NCBI RefSeq assembly: GCF_002999335.1
Contig: NW_020312701.1
Location: forward strand, 124,001 to 188,000
Source: Cyclospora cayetanensis
Taxonomy: Eukaryota > Apicomplexa > Conoidasida > Eucoccidiorida > Eimeriidae
Reading direction: 5' to 3'
Length of the DNA: 64,000 nucleotides
Part shown: positions 25,027-42,643 of the stretch, piece by piece
Position numbering within the stretch: the first letter of the stretch is position 1
How the letters are laid out: each line of letters starts with the position of its first letter
Made by a program: the position numbers and the translations under genes
The notes under the pieces: model-generated
Told to the model about the DNA's origin: nothing
The model's input: only the letters and a program-made list of their open reading frames with translations
Database searches by the model: none

Positions 25027-25566
25027 TTAGTTGCGAGCACCTGGTCGCTTCTTTCTTGACCAGAAACGCCACCAGAGTGGTCCGTCATAGACCTTTGCTG
25101 GGGCCCCTTCTTTTCTCGCTTTTGCGGCGAGTGCAGCCCGGCGAGCGGTAACCTGCTGTGCTACTGCCCTTTCAGTTCTCTGCTTTTCGACCACGGCAGC
25201 GACCGCAGCAGAGGTACTGCTGTATTGAGCGACAAGCGCTTGCCATGTCTCCGCATGCGCGGTGAGGGGAACCCCTCCCTGAGAATCTCCGAGGCAGGAG
25301 GGTTCTCCCGCTGTATTGCTCGCCGTTTGCGGAGGAGCCCGGGGCAGAGGGGCCCCTTGAGTGCCACCAGCTTTCACTGATTTGTCGGAAGTAGCAGGAG
25401 CTGGGAGTCTTTCGGCTGCGGAGGAGAAAGCAGGGGATGAACCTTGGCGGGAGAAGAGCTGAGGGGAAAATAACAAAGGGCGAGCAAGGAGGGACCCCGG
25501 GGGCCCCCATTTCGCGGAAATAGTGGCCACCCGCTTGAGGGCCCTCGCGTGTACACCAGAAACCAT
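25027..25566 (-). CDS. Uncharacterised 179-aa protein, possible organellar targeting
   Basis: Single open frame with ATG at 25566 and stop at 25027. I do not recognise the family. The N-terminus (MVSGVHARALKRVATISAKW) is Arg/Lys/Ala-rich with no acidic residues, as in a mitochondrial presequence (inference). A Pro/Ala-rich middle follows. The C-terminal ~75 residues look folded: an AETWQALVAQY helix, an Ala/Arg-rich helix (VVEKQRTERAVAQQVTARRA), then DGPLWWRFWSRKKRPG. A mitochondrial ribosomal or respiratory-complex accessory subunit would fit the size and charge, but nothing proves it. A splice to further exons cannot be excluded, although the frame is complete as it stands. Confidence 0.5.
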   Translation of the reverse strand: MVSGVHARALKRVATISAKWGPPGSLLARPLLFSPQLFSRQGSSPAFSSAAERLPAPATSDKSVKAGGTQGAPLPRAPPQTASNTAGEPSCLGDSQGGVPLTAHAETWQALVAQYSSTSAAVAAVVEKQRTERAVAQQVTARRAALAAKARKEGAPAKVYDGPLWWRFWSRKKRPGARN

Positions 25567-26855
25567 GCTGCTGATAAAAGTTCAAAACCCCCACCCACCA
25601 ATGTTGTGGTGGCGCGTTTGGGGGCCCTCAGTTAAACAGGGCCCCGAGAGCAGTCTGACAGCGGCCGTGGTTTATTTACAGCTCCCCGAAGCCTGATGAG
25701 GACCGACACAGTGCACACGCTGTAGAATACGATGGCAGCAACAGCAAGCGCTGCTTCTGTTCCTGCTGCTGCACTTGCAGCGGCTACAGCATGCACTTGT
25801 CCTCCTCCTCCTGCTGCTTTTGTTGCAGCAACACTTGCAGAAGGGGCCCGATGTCGCTGGCCTCGCGTATGTCCAGGAAATTACAGGGCAGTGTGAGGGG
25901 CATACATCCTGTGAGGGATGGAAAGAGGGGGAAGACAGACCTTCGGGCGCTGTTAGTGGAAGAGGAGCAAATCTAGCAACGAGCACCCATCTTCACTAGG
26001 CCCCCGGGGATTCAAGTTTCCGTTTTTGCCGCATGGGTGCACGAAATATTAAGTGAAAACTGTAAAACTGCAGAAAAAACCGTAGGTCAACTGCACTGTG
26101 GATGGATGAAGGTTCAGTCTAGTCCGAAGGGCTGCGCACAATTTTTTCATTACGTTTTCTTAGATTGAGCGTTTGAAGATTTCCGGGTCTTCGGAGTAAT
26201 TTCGTGATAAGAAGGCAACTTTCAGATAAATATCACAGGAGAAGTGTTTGGGGCTTGGAGTTCGGGGTAAAGGAAGGCGTGCGTGTTCGGCAGCGTTTGC
26301 TGCAGAGTGCGAGAGTTTTAAGGATTTTAAGGGCTTTTACCCTACATGGTTGATAAGGCAACTCGCCTCTGGAATTTATGTGGTCTGCAATAAATCTGGT
26401 TTATGCTGTGTTAAGGGAACCCCGTGTGTGAATAGGGTGTTGGAGTTCGGATCTGGTGGTGTTGGTATCTCCCCCCCTACGACCCCACCACCTGCATCTT
26501 CCTAAAAGTCCACGGCTCCGTCTCCGAACCTCGTCGTATTCTTTCTCTTGCTGCTCCGTTGTGTCCTTCCTTATTTCCGCTCCTGTTATTTCTCGTTTCG
26601 GGGCCTTCCACGAGCCTCTGGCCGTGCGGCAGCAGCGGCAACAACAACACCCGCAAAAACTCTCGCAGCAGGCTCTGCAACAGCCACAGCAGCAAAGGCA
26701 ACAGCGCCAGCACCAGGGACCCCCGGTGGCTTATTTTCTTGCCTGTAACACGAGGTCTTCCCGCTTTACTCTCCGCTGCCCCCGCGGCAACTGCAGTAGC
26801 CACAGTCGATATTTGGGAGCCGCAGCAGCAGCACGAGAGACAACAGCAAAACAAG
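25567..26855. other. Divergent intergenic region, promoter side of MCM3
   Basis: This lies between a minus-strand and a plus-strand gene, so it should contain both promoters. At about 25790-25920 the minus strand has an AG acceptor followed by a short open frame ending DKCML-stop, which might be an orphan terminal exon. CAG-rich sequence at 26625-26855 keeps a frame open upstream of the MCM3 ATG, but it reads as poly-Q and low complexity in several frames and is treated as 5' UTR. Confidence 0.4.
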
Positions 26856-32814
<5,959 letters not shown>

Positions 32815-32939
32815 GCTTTGGCTGCGTGTATGGGTGAAGCGCCCGCGCACTCACGGATTGCAGCTTAGCGATTGGTCTTGGTGGCTCTCTGTGGAGACTA
32901 AAATGTGTGGTGCTCTCCAGTGTTTGTTTCTCAGGGTGC

Positions 32940-33473
32940 ATGACGGCCTTGTGTATGAATGCTAAAATAGGAGGCCCCGCTCTACGGCTCGTCCACGCCC
33001 GAGTGGGTTGGTGTGTAGCTGCTTCGCCCCGCTATAGCCCTAGGAAGTTAGTCGCTGCTTCCCGTGTGGCGGCCAGCAGTAATGGCCAGTTAGGCGCTCC
33101 GAGCATTCAGTCAGCTAGTAAAAATGCTACTACGGATACCTGTGTTAACTGGCTGTTGTCCCCGTTATGGAGGCTGCGAGGCGAGGCGGCGCTTCTCCGA
33201 GTCTCAGCCAGCCTCAGAGTACCCCACCCCAAATGTTTCCAGAGGCCCCCGGGGAACCCCAAGAAGGCCCCTACGCCCTATAGGCCCTACGCCTTCGTTG
33301 TAAGAAGGCCCTTTTGGCCCTTCCACTTGACAAAAGGGCGAAAGACGGGGAAGTTCCCAGAGTTTAAAGAGAAGTTTTCCACTACCGTTAATGACGACGG
33401 CACCAACTTTACATTTAAAGGCGGAGATAAGCACCGCGTCGTAGCAGACCAGATGAAATACCTAATCAGCTAG
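32940..33473 (+). CDS. Uncharacterised basic 177-aa protein, possible mitochondrial
   Basis: Single open frame from ATG 32940 (a second ATG lies five codons on) to the stop at 33473, only 125 bases after MCM3 on the same strand. The frame is open slightly upstream, and a CTCAG precedes the ATG, so a 5' exon is possible. I do not recognise it. The first ~60 residues are rich in Arg, Ala and Ser with no acidic residue (NAKIGGPALRLVHARVGW), resembling a mitochondrial presequence. The C-terminal ~80 residues are basic and aromatic (YRPYAFVVRRPFWPFHLTKG), followed by FPEFKEKF and GDKHRVVADQMKYLIS. The size and charge would suit an organellar ribosomal or ATP-synthase accessory protein; this is inference only. 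Confidence 0.5.
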   Translation: MTALCMNAKIGGPALRLVHARVGWCVAASPRYSPRKLVAASRVAASSNGQLGAPSIQSASKNATTDTCVNWLLSPLWRLRGEAALLRVSASLRVPHPKCFQRPPGNPKKAPTPYRPYAFVVRRPFWPFHLTKGRKTGKFPEFKEKFSTTVNDDGTNFTFKGGDKHRVVADQMKYLIS

Positions 33474-33997
33474 CCAAGTGAAATGGGCTGATGTGCTGAG
33501 TGTACGAAAGCCCTAGGTCACACTCGACAAAAAACCCTATTTTGCAAGAAAATGGGACGCCCAAGACGGCTAGTCGAAGAGGAGCAATTTCGCTCCTCTT
33601 GCTTCGGCTGCCTCTCCCCGCTTATCCTGCACCCCTAAAGCGAACGCGTTTCCCCTGAAGAACATAAAAAGCTGCAGGCAACCTAGATCGCCGTCTAGGC
33701 TCGCCAGAGCCCCTCGAGAGGTGTCACCGTTGTTAAGGGCAACGTAGAGGGCGTATTCGGAACCCGCCACTCGGGCCCTTCTGAAGTCCATTCCCACGGC
33801 CTCCCAAAAGGTCTCTCCTAATGCTTACGTCAAGGCTTCTGCAATCCTTCTTGGTGTGGCTAGTTAGGTGCATGAGGTGGATGCACACGGATGTGTATTA
33901 TGGTCTACTATCGAGGTCTTGAGAAGCTTTCCGCGGGATATCTGGGGAGCTCTGCGGAGGCCGCCGTAGATCCGCCCTGCAGTCCCTACAATGCGTT
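33474..33997. other. Convergent intergenic spacer
   Basis: This is the shared 3' flank of the 177-aa gene and DPH4. No coding or RNA feature was recognised. Confidence 0.45.
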
Positions 33998-34902
33998 CTA
34001 TCCATCATAGAATATGTAACTAATGCTGCACTCGCTACATTCTTCTTGAAGTGGCCCTTCCTGTCTGATCTCATGAGGGTTAAGCACAAGCTCTCCACCA
34101 CAGCGGCAGCAAAAAACTGCCAGAGTATCCTCAAGGATCTCGGTCTCTTTCAGACGGACCCAGGCGCAATGCCGAATGCCTTTTTCTGCAAAAGGAGCAA
34201 TACATAAACTCATATGCAGGAAGAATGTAAAAGGTGGCATGCTGCATACACTGAAGGGAGGAGAGCGCGGTGAGATGGTACGTGAAGCACTAAAGGAAAG
34301 CGTAGGTACAACAAAGAACAGCGTGCCATAGATTAAGTATGTTATGTACAGCAAGATACTGATGTGGTTCCCCCTTCCCTTGCGACTAGTGCTGCAAGTG
34401 TTCCTCAATGCAAGGGGAGAGGCATATAGCACTACTTTAACTTGTCGGAGGGCAGAAACAACGCCCGATGCTCACTTAAAGCTTCGCTTTCCACGCTCGC
34501 CTGCCCTTCTGGGGTCGTCAGTGCTTCATACGCCTCAACCAACTCTAGAAAACTAAAAGTCTCTTCTGGAGAGTGCCCCGAAGTCCCAGAAGAGAGCTCC
34601 TGTGCGGAGCTTCCAACGGCATCACAGCTCTGAGGGCCCCTCTGGAGCCCCCCCTTAAGTTTATCAGGGTGGCACCGGAGGGCTTGACGCCTGAATGCCC
34701 TTCTTAGCGTTCGGGGGGATGCCTCCCTCGGGACGCCAAGTACGGTATACGGGCACCTCCTTGCCTGCTTGCCAGGTTCTGTCACTGCTGAAGGCATTAG
34801 AAAACCGGCGTGAATATAATGGCAGCACCTATATCGGGCTCTAACAATTTTACATGTAGATCTCCCAACTGATGAGAACAGGCTGGATACCAGCCCATAC
34901 AT
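33998..34902 (-). CDS. DPH4: DPH4-type J-domain protein with CSL zinc finger (diphthamide synthesis)
   Basis: Exons 34902-34476 and 34185-33998 on the minus strand join in phase 1 across a GTGAGC donor and TTTTGCAG acceptor, giving 204 residues. Domain 1 is a J domain, CPYTVLGVPREASPRTL, with the HPD signature at residues 78-80, followed by FLELVEAYEAL. Domain 2 is a CSL-type zinc ribbon, CCRCGGEL, about 20 residues, then CSECSISYIF. The order J then CSL is the signature of DPH4/DNAJC24, which supplies iron/electrons and Hsp70 stimulation for the first step of diphthamide formation on elongation factor 2. The ~35 residues before MPSAV may be extra; a start at that internal Met is possible. 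Family members are about 150-170 residues, so length supports the shorter form. Confidence 0.88.
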
Positions 34903-35528
34903 GCGAGGAGGGGCCCGGCACGCCAGAGACAGACAAGGCTTTTCTGTGGCAACAGCAGGGGATCAACACAAGAAAAGAAGAAGAATGATAGCTATATCTA
35001 AATCTACGATGTATGGCCGAAATTTAATGGTTTAGGGCTTGCAGAGTATCTAATGGATCAGCCCCAGCCAACAGTACCACAGGGTCTGGAAGCTAAAAGA
35101 GCAACCGTGAAGGGCATGTATTGTTACTTCATTTTAAAGCGCATATATGATAAGTAAGAGGGAGGAAGGCCAAGATCGGATTTATCCGAGAAAAAAGGGG
35201 TAAGAACAAAAACGCTTTAAATTCTCTTGGGTAGACATACAAGTCACAGTTATCAGCAGACTCACTGAGATAATGGCAAATATTCATGTATAGGGGAGGG
35301 AAGAGAGCCCGAGGTAGTATGTTTGAGGCTCTAGCGGGCAGGGTAACACATCGGCAAATTCTTCACTGCAGATACCTGCTTGAGCATTAGTACAGAATAA
35401 GCAGTTTTTATTTTATTCCCAAGTGTATGCTCTTTCTTGCATTTCAGGGCCAGTTCAACAATCTTAAAGATGAAGGTTAGGTGCGTATACGCTAGTTGTT
35501 GAGTGATGTTAATGCTTAGAGCTCATAG

Positions 35529-35550
35529 AGGGTGCAGCAACGCGCACCCT
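35529..35550 (+). repeat. Dispersed hairpin element, copy A
   Basis: AGGGTGC and GCACCCT form a perfect 7-bp inverted repeat around a loop of eight bases (AGCAACGC). Related copies lie at 10157-10176 and 37887-37908, sharing 13 of 14 bases of GCA(A/G)CAACGC(G/T)CAC. Confidence 0.6.
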
Positions 35551-36276
35551 AGTTGGTCTCCTCCTCATTCAATTACCGTAAAAGCTGAGGGCAGTAAGAG
35601 GAATGACCTCGTTCGGAGGGTGTAACGCTCCATCTTCGACGTCCATGGACAGACAAAGAACTCCATACTCAGTAAATACGTAATATGAAGTTACCTTATA
35701 TTCGTCAAAGGAGCTTCCTCCCTTCCCATGCCAGCGTTTCTCAGAGTTCCCGACATTAGGTGAGAAGGGCAGATAAGATGTGCGCAGATGCATTCACGGA
35801 GCACTCCGAGCATTCGCATGTGGAATCAGTGCACACGCAAACGACGTTGCGTACTCTCGTATGGAGCTAATCGTACTCTGCAGTAATCAAGATATACAAG
35901 TGGACAAACTACTTAGTCGACGCTGTACCAATTCTCGATTAAATCTAACTGATGCAGTGTAAAGCGTTAAAGTGTAACTTTGCCCGCTATAAAAGGACAC
36001 TAACAACTTTTGAACTACTTTTTGTTGGGGTTGGGGCTAAAAGGGTCTACTTACGGATAGCCGCATGCGGAAACGCACAAAAAGAGTCATACTAAGGATC
36101 ATTGCCCCGCGTTAGATATACTACGTGGAGAATTCAACCATAATTTTGTTGAATGGTTTGACCGCCTGTAAAACCGATTTGCTCCAAAGTGGAGCTAATT
36201 GCATGTACGATTCGATGTTGCGTCTGTGTGTGCTAAACTGCAGCGTGCAACTGCGCGTAAATGCTCCATGCACTCG

Positions 36277-36308
36277 GAGGGTGCAACGACATGCAGCTGG
36301 ACACCCTC
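36277..36308 (+). repeat. Dispersed hairpin element, divergent copy D
   Basis: GAGGGTGCAACGAC begins this copy, and it closes with CACCCTC about 18 bases on, so the terminal inverted repeat is kept while the loop has changed. Confidence 0.4.
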
Positions 36309-37886
36309 GTACACCGAAGCCAGAACCTCTCTGGAATGCAGGGATGGAGGGTAGGAGCTCTTTGAACGGGCCACTAAATAGCTAAGGCATCTGCATTGCA
36401 CATGGCTTTTGGACGAAGGTTCCAAACAGAAAACCATACGAGGAACGATTTCGTCTACGCCCATCCTTGACGAGCAGTCACATATGCAATACGTAGCCGC
36501 GGATTGGTGGCAGCAAACAAGTGTACCCGCGGGGTTGAATCCATGTCTGATGTCAAAGAAACATGACGATGTATATATGGGCGCATTTAGACTAATCGAC
36601 AGTACGCCCATGCCAGTGTATACAGGCTTAGTCATCCAATAATGGCAAATTACCGCCAATTTCTTTCTAAATGGAAGTATATTTATTTTTCCCTGGAAAA
36701 GGATGCATCAAAGCTCCGATCATGCACAGGGATTGAACGTTGGTACACAGAGTGGGAGGATGTGCAAATGCAACGAGAACCGGGTACAATCTGAGTCGAT
36801 ACCAGAAGCTCTTGCAGTTAAAGAAACTTATATAGAACTATATAAACTCATTAAAAGGCATGTAGCTGTATGCATATCTATACTGATGTAGATGTGAATG
36901 TCTTATCCTCCTGTCTCGACTTTAAAGTACAAATCGTGGTGCCCTTCTTTCCGTTTCCACCTTAAATATATTCCTTTTGACAGTTTTGCTCGAAGCAGCA
37001 GAGGCAAAGTATATCATGTATATTGTTGACACGAGAAGACCAATGTACATGCATATCTACAATGTCATTTCACCGAAATTCATCAAACTACTGGAGAGGC
37101 CTGGTCACCTTACGAAATAGAGATCTTCTTACACACAGACGCCTGGGACACAGCTCCTGAACAAACAAATGCGTACCGCGGGTTTCCCATGTAGACAGCT
37201 CTAGGTCCCTTCGGGAGTATCAGAGGTTTAAGACTTCCCAACGGTGATATGCGTTTCAAGAATACCTTGAGTTATTTTGTGATGTGAAAAAGGTTTAACT
37301 CACTGCAGCAAAAGCCAAAGTATTTTCTATATTAACAGACCCGTGGCACCCGGCAGCAAACTGTGGTGCCAACTGCGTCCGCTGGCTTCGCAAGAGCTAG
37401 AAGATGAATGCAACAAGGGCACACTTGCAGCAGCTCCACTGCTTTAGGGATGTAATAAAAATATGTGGAAGCTTACAATACAGCTCTCGTAACGTGCAAC
37501 AACTCTTCGATATTCCAAGGCGAGGGTGTACGCTTATGTGAGCTCCCAGACTAACAAATATCGAAATGGCCTCACAGCACTCATCAATGCATGTTCATCT
37601 ATAGGTTTTCGCTTGCTCAGATGTATTCGTTTGGGATCAAAACAAGTACTCCTATGTTTTACCTATGCCCGATGTTGAAGGTCAATCTACACTAGGGCAC
37701 ATTCTCCTGCACAAAATTAGTCTGAAGCAAATTCTTCAAGACCAATAAGAACTTACAAACAGGTTTGGCTATTTGTAACCTCTACTTTTTGCACATCAGG
37801 TTTAGCTTGATTTTCGATGGTGGGTGTTATGCGGCTGTGCGCTAGGCTATTGCGTGCAACTGGGTGCGAGTGTTTTACTCCTCATA

Positions 37887-37908
37887 GGCTGCAACAACGC
37901 GCACTCAG
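37887..37908 (+). repeat. Dispersed hairpin element, copy B
   Basis: GGCTGCAACAACGCGCACTC matches copy A in the core, and both copies are followed about 10-20 bases later by CTCCTCAT. The stem is degenerate here. Confidence 0.5.
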
Positions 37909-39046
37909 GCTGTCCTCGCTCTCCTCATGCATAAACCTTGTGGGGTGATGGTTGAATCTCTTCACAAGGAATACTTAAGAACTAACTCTCGAGTTTGAGC
38001 ATTGCGTGAGAAGCTACAGTCTTCCTACGGCGGCTATTCGAAAGGTACTGCATCGGGGGATCAGCCATAAGTGGCACCATACCTACGGTGACTGTGAGTG
38101 AGAAATTGAATGGAACATCCGTCCACCGCATATTACTGAACATTCAGCGACCTGCCGTAGCCCGCTCTAGTCAAATGTAACGTGGTATACCCGACAAAAG
38201 CATTCTTTTACAAGCAATTTCCGGTGGCGCTCATGTTTGAGTTGGCTTACTCGAATTTTATCCTAGCATTTGCCTGCTGCTTCCATAGGTCAAGAAGCGA
38301 ATTATACAGTGCAGTTGGGAAGGAGTTTCCCCATCTGCCACCTCCCATATCAGTTGTACTTCTCACTGTCCCTCCACTTTGGTTCCTTTGCCTTTGTCAT
38401 CGCAGCAAAAACCGGAGTGATTAGTAGCATCATGCTGTCGAATGCCGATCACACATCGAACGTCAAAAACGACAAAAGGATGGGTCAGGCCTAAGCAAAA
38501 GAGTAATGGTAATGCAGCTTGTAACTCCGACAAAACACCAGCTGCGCCGTCTCAGTATAGTCGACTGCTCTAGCCTGCTGGAAAGCCAATAATAATCCGC
38601 ACAGAGAAAGCATGGAAAATGAGTGTTTATTGTGGTTATTGATTTTCAAAGGAGTAATACAGGAGAATCCACAAAAAGACAGACGAAAAAGTACAGTAGT
38701 CTACTCCTTTCGCAAGACGCAGGGCGCTGCATGCATGCACATGTTGATGTGAAGTTCGAAGCGGTCGGTGCTCTTTTGTATTATTCCTTTTGCTCTTCCT
38801 CGTTTTCTCTTTTTTTCTGAGCGCCAACCGAAAGAAAGCATCCTTCACGCCTCCCTCTTCCCAGTGACTGTATTCTTCTCTTGGTAGTGGGTGGGCCCGT
38901 GGGTTCAGACGTAACAGGGCCCCTCTCTGTCTACCTTCCCTGGAACCCCAAACGCCCAACCCTGAACTCTAGACTCAAGCTGACAAACGCGACAGCCAAA
39001 AAAAAGACACTTCCTTCTCCTTCTCCTCATCCAGCGCGAGACGAAG

Positions 39047-39706
39047 ATGGGTCAGTGCTCTCTTTTTTGTCCCCTGCTACTGCTATTTTCCCTCCTTTCT
39101 TTCAGGTGTATAGGCACCTTTGGCTTCGAAGCTGCGATAGATTTGGGGCCGGCGCAGCGCCGTTGTATCGGGGAGCAGCTAAGCAAGCATGTCTTGATTG
39201 TTGGCGAGTTCAAAGTGACACATCCATCAACAGGCGGCCCCCCTGGGGCAGCCACAGGGCCCCTGCTGATGCATGTGCAAGTAACTGACCCCGTAAATAA
39301 GACACCGGTGTTCCAGCAGAGCAGCAGGGATAAGATTAAGACAGGTTTCACGAGCACTAAGCCGGGTGTACACATGTTTTGCGTAAAGAACATCTCGAAG
39401 CAACAGATAACAGTTGACATTCAGCTTCTATGGGGCCCAGCAGCTAGAGACTACAGTCAGCTAGCGAAAGCAGAGCATCTGGATGAAGTCATGGTGCAGC
39501 TGGTGCAGCTGCAAGACAAGCTGAAGCTGTATCACAACAACATTTTGTTTATGCGAGAGAAGGAAGAGCATATGCGACAAGAAAACGAAGCAACGGCCAG
39601 CAGGCTTATCTTTTATTGCGGTATCAACATACTTCTCCTCGTGGCATCAAGTGTCATCTCCGGATTCTTCTTCAAGAGGTTTTTCAGATCCAAAAAAATC
39701 ATATGA
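39047..39706 (+). CDS. p24/TMED (emp24/gp25L/p24, GOLD domain) cargo receptor
   Basis: Intronless, 219 residues, ATG at 39047. Type I membrane protein of early secretory vesicles. A signal peptide is visible (FCPLLLLFSLLSF). The lumenal GOLD domain contains two Cys (RRCIGEQL and HMFCVKN) that form the family's disulfide. A heptad-like coiled coil follows (DEVMVQLVQLQDKLKLYHN), then one transmembrane helix (INILLLVASSVISGFF). The cytosolic tail is KRFFRSKKII. The FF pair is the COPII/COPI-binding motif of p24 tails, and the terminal KKII is a canonical KKxx COPI retrieval signal, so the protein should cycle between ER and Golgi. Its length is typical of the family. It is most like the p24-delta/TMED10 type by tail, but the subfamily is not certain. 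Confidence 0.93.
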   Translation: MGQCSLFCPLLLLFSLLSFRCIGTFGFEAAIDLGPAQRRCIGEQLSKHVLIVGEFKVTHPSTGGPPGAATGPLLMHVQVTDPVNKTPVFQQSSRDKIKTGFTSTKPGVHMFCVKNISKQQITVDIQLLWGPAARDYSQLAKAEHLDEVMVQLVQLQDKLKLYHNNILFMREKEEHMRQENEATASRLIFYCGINILLLVASSVISGFFFKRFFRSKKII

Positions 39707-39739
39707 AGGAAAAAATAGGGGCGAGGAGGAATCAGCGGT

Positions 39740-40420
39740 ACAGGCATTTACTGTTGTGCACATACACGTCTATACCATGCGAATGTATATACGCATCCCT
39801 ACAGATTTATATGTCTACTGAGCTATGCAGATATCTACATGGAGTCTGTGCACGTTTGCGCGCATCCATGTGTGTGTGCCCTAAATCCATTTCGGGCACT
39901 CGGACATCTGTATGTACAATGCAAGATATATAAATCTCTATTACCATCAGTGCATATACTCACGTGTCTTTACACGTTCGTATGCACATCTATGCAAGTA
40001 TATATATACACCTGTATGGGCGTATGTGTGCATTTATGATGTGGGCACTTCCACATTTATATCCACCATTCATATACGTCGACGTGCAGACTGCCGACAG
40101 GGAGGATATGCAGATGGATCGCTGTTATTTTTCTGATCCGTACGTATGTGTCGAAACGGACCAAGGCAGAGAAAAAGCAGCATTTACTGTGAGAGAGCAT
40201 GCTGGGCTGCATGTGCAAATAGCCAGTTTGCATACACCTGAGCATGCATACCTAGATGCAAATACATTAGCTACATTTATATATTTGCACTTGTGGACCC
40301 ACGGATAGGGCTTTCTGCATGTACGCATATGTACATATGTATGTGTATATATATTATACTGATATGTACACATCTTTATATATATGCTTATATACGTATA
40401 TCCTATCGGCGTGCAGAAGT
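39740..40420. repeat. Alternating purine-pyrimidine (TATG/CATA/TATA) low-complexity tract 3' of p24
   Basis: Dense GTATAT, ACATATG, GCATGTA and TATATA words without a fixed period fill ~680 bases beginning about 35 bases after the p24 stop. Similar tracts occur at 54.81-54.93, 55.86-56.33, 58.86-59.10 and 61.13-61.20 kb. Confidence 0.6.
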
Positions 40421-42643
40421 GCGTGCACGCTGCAAAGCGCTGAGAGGCGGATGGAGGCTTGTCTCTTACCAGGACTCCATAAAGCGAGGCCCACGGGGGT
40501 GTACAAACACGTAAAACAAAGCTGCCATTCCTGTTTCCTGCTGACCTGTTAAGTGCTTATTCTTCAAGTCGGGCCTCTGGTCTGGTCTGGTTTGAAAAAA
40601 AGGGCTTTGTGTAGGATTTTAGAATATTGAAAGTTTTAAAGCGTGCGTTCTCATGCTGACAAATCCGTCCATATACCTAACAGGAGCGTTACGCTTGAGT
40701 TAGCGGGATGCATCTGCTAGCGTTTTGTGGTTAGATGGGTATACACAAACCGCACAGTGCTCTATTATCATACGCAGCCATCTGCAGTACATAATATGCG
40801 CAAATCTAGATGCAGAGAGAGACTTACATGTAGCTAACAATCCTCTGAGCGGACAGGGAGCAGTGTACAGAGGCAGTGAAGGGAGGACGCCGTCGCCTCC
40901 AATGCTGAAAAACAATGAAAACGTGCACTTTGCAGCACGCTGAGCTGAACTTTGACACTTTCTTCCACATTCGTTAGGCTTGACAGAATTGATAGAGAAT
41001 TGACTACCTAGTACTACATAGTACGATTAGCTCCATATGAGTTTACACAGCGCTATCTCCGTGTGCGTTGGATGATCTGCCCATTCAACTGTGAATGCTC
41101 GCATCGTTTAGAGAGTGGAGCTGTGCGCACCCTATCTGGCCCTGTCCTCTCATCGGGAGCTCTGAAGAGCGCTGGCAGGGAGGAGCTCTGTTGATTGATA
41201 GCATTCAAAGCTTTTATACTCCTTCTTGATTCTGGAGATATGTGTCTTCCTAAAAAAGCACCTTTCATCATACACTTGGTAGCTGGTTCTTCAATGCACA
41301 AGAACTGGTAACAGAAAGGCCTGTTTTGTCTTGCATTTTAGAGCAGGTTTGGGCCCTTCACTGTAGGAGTTTGGGGCGTGCGTCTTATGTAGCGTGTAGC
41401 CTTTTCCGTGCACCGATCTGTAGCTTTGATGCAATTTTAGCAAATCGGAGCCCGGGTGTCTCATTCTTCCTGTAGCCAAGGAGTATGTGGCCTCAGGGCA
41501 AGGGCGAACAACCAATTTCCAGGAAAGAAAAAGGACTGCTAAAGTAAAATATATTTTGGGAGGTAGACCTCTAGCCCTTAATGAGCGTATGAGCTACAAA
41601 AAAGCAGAATGAAGGGTTCTACTTTCTTGGTTCGCATGCGCCCACTTACCTCTCGACAATCGTACAACGCTTGACTTGACACACCTGAACTGAGAGAAGC
41701 ATGCTTGCTTGTACTTTTTTAGGTAGCTCCACGTCGATAGGTGATGTGTTTATTGACGATTTGCACATATATTTCAGGTAGTGGAGTACTAATGTAGAAA
41801 AAGACCTTCTTCCTTTCAGCCGTTGGCACTGAAAAAAAGGTCACCTCGATAGGGCCACAAGCCATAACCATAAATAAGCCTAATATAGCCTCATGCACCT
41901 CTTACGCACTTAAAGAGCTGATTCTTATAAACCAAGATTGCGTATATAGCGTACATGAACCGACATGAGAAAACAGCAGCATCTCGATGGCCCTCGGGGA
42001 CCTTGCATGCAATACTTCTGCTGTCTGCTGGCTGCTTGGCTAGAGGAAAGGAAGAGGAAATGCTAATTAGTCACATATAATTAAAAAATAGTAGTTTCAT
42101 AGGGATGAAATGAAATGATGCAGCAGGGGAGTGAGGGAGCCCCGAGCCCCTGCCGCCTATTGCTCTCGCTAAAACAGAAAGCAGCGCAAATAGACGAAAC
42201 AGGGAATGCAATAAGCAAGAAAAAGACCACTATACACAGACTCCGTGACTTTTGACATCCTCACTATGGCTTGATTTCTAGAATCATGCACACAAGGCGA
42301 GACAGAGGGCATTCGACTCCCTGTCCTTTCGGCCTCCCCCTTCTGCTAACTGTTCGCCCTTAAGAGCCCTTCTCCGCTCACTCCCAGCCTCTCCCAGCAT
42401 CACCGCCTTCTGCTTTCACTCGCTCCGCAAGTGTAATTCCGTGAGCCTTTCCAAGATTCAGGGCCGGATTAGTACTCGGTAAAACAAACGGCGACGATTA
42501 GGGTCTTACCCGAGTCTACAGCAACATCACTCAGTCAAACAGAAAACAATAAACGGAAATCAAGACAATAGAGGATCCACGACAAGACAAGGAGAACAGA
42601 GAGGGGCGAGAGGAAAAGAGCCAACACACTACAACGCAGAACA
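40421..42643. other. Intergenic region upstream of the SPRY gene
   Basis: No supported gene. It contains an inverted 17-base match (41020-41036) to 35861-35877 and a GTGCGCACCCTAT copy at 41123-41135, in reverse orientation relative to copy A. The last ~300 bases before 42644 are likely the promoter and 5' UTR. Confidence 0.45.

Larger units (their letters stand above)
34903..39046. other. Long gene-poor region with dispersed degenerate repeats
   Basis: About 4.1 kb with no open frame above 154 codons and no recognisable protein motif. It should contain the divergent promoters of DPH4 and the p24 gene. Several copies of a degenerate element occur (35529-35550, 36277-36308, 37887-37908). A 17-base word at 35861 recurs inverted at 41020. 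No tRNA was recognised by eye. Confidence 0.5.

Noticed and set aside
25680..25986. Possible terminal exon on the minus strand ending DKCML
   Set aside because: Acceptor-like sequence and open frame are present, but no upstream exon or homologue was found.
36195..36659. 154-codon minus-strand open frame in the gene-poor region
   Set aside because: No motif, no codon bias like neighbouring genes, and overlaps dispersed repeat copies.
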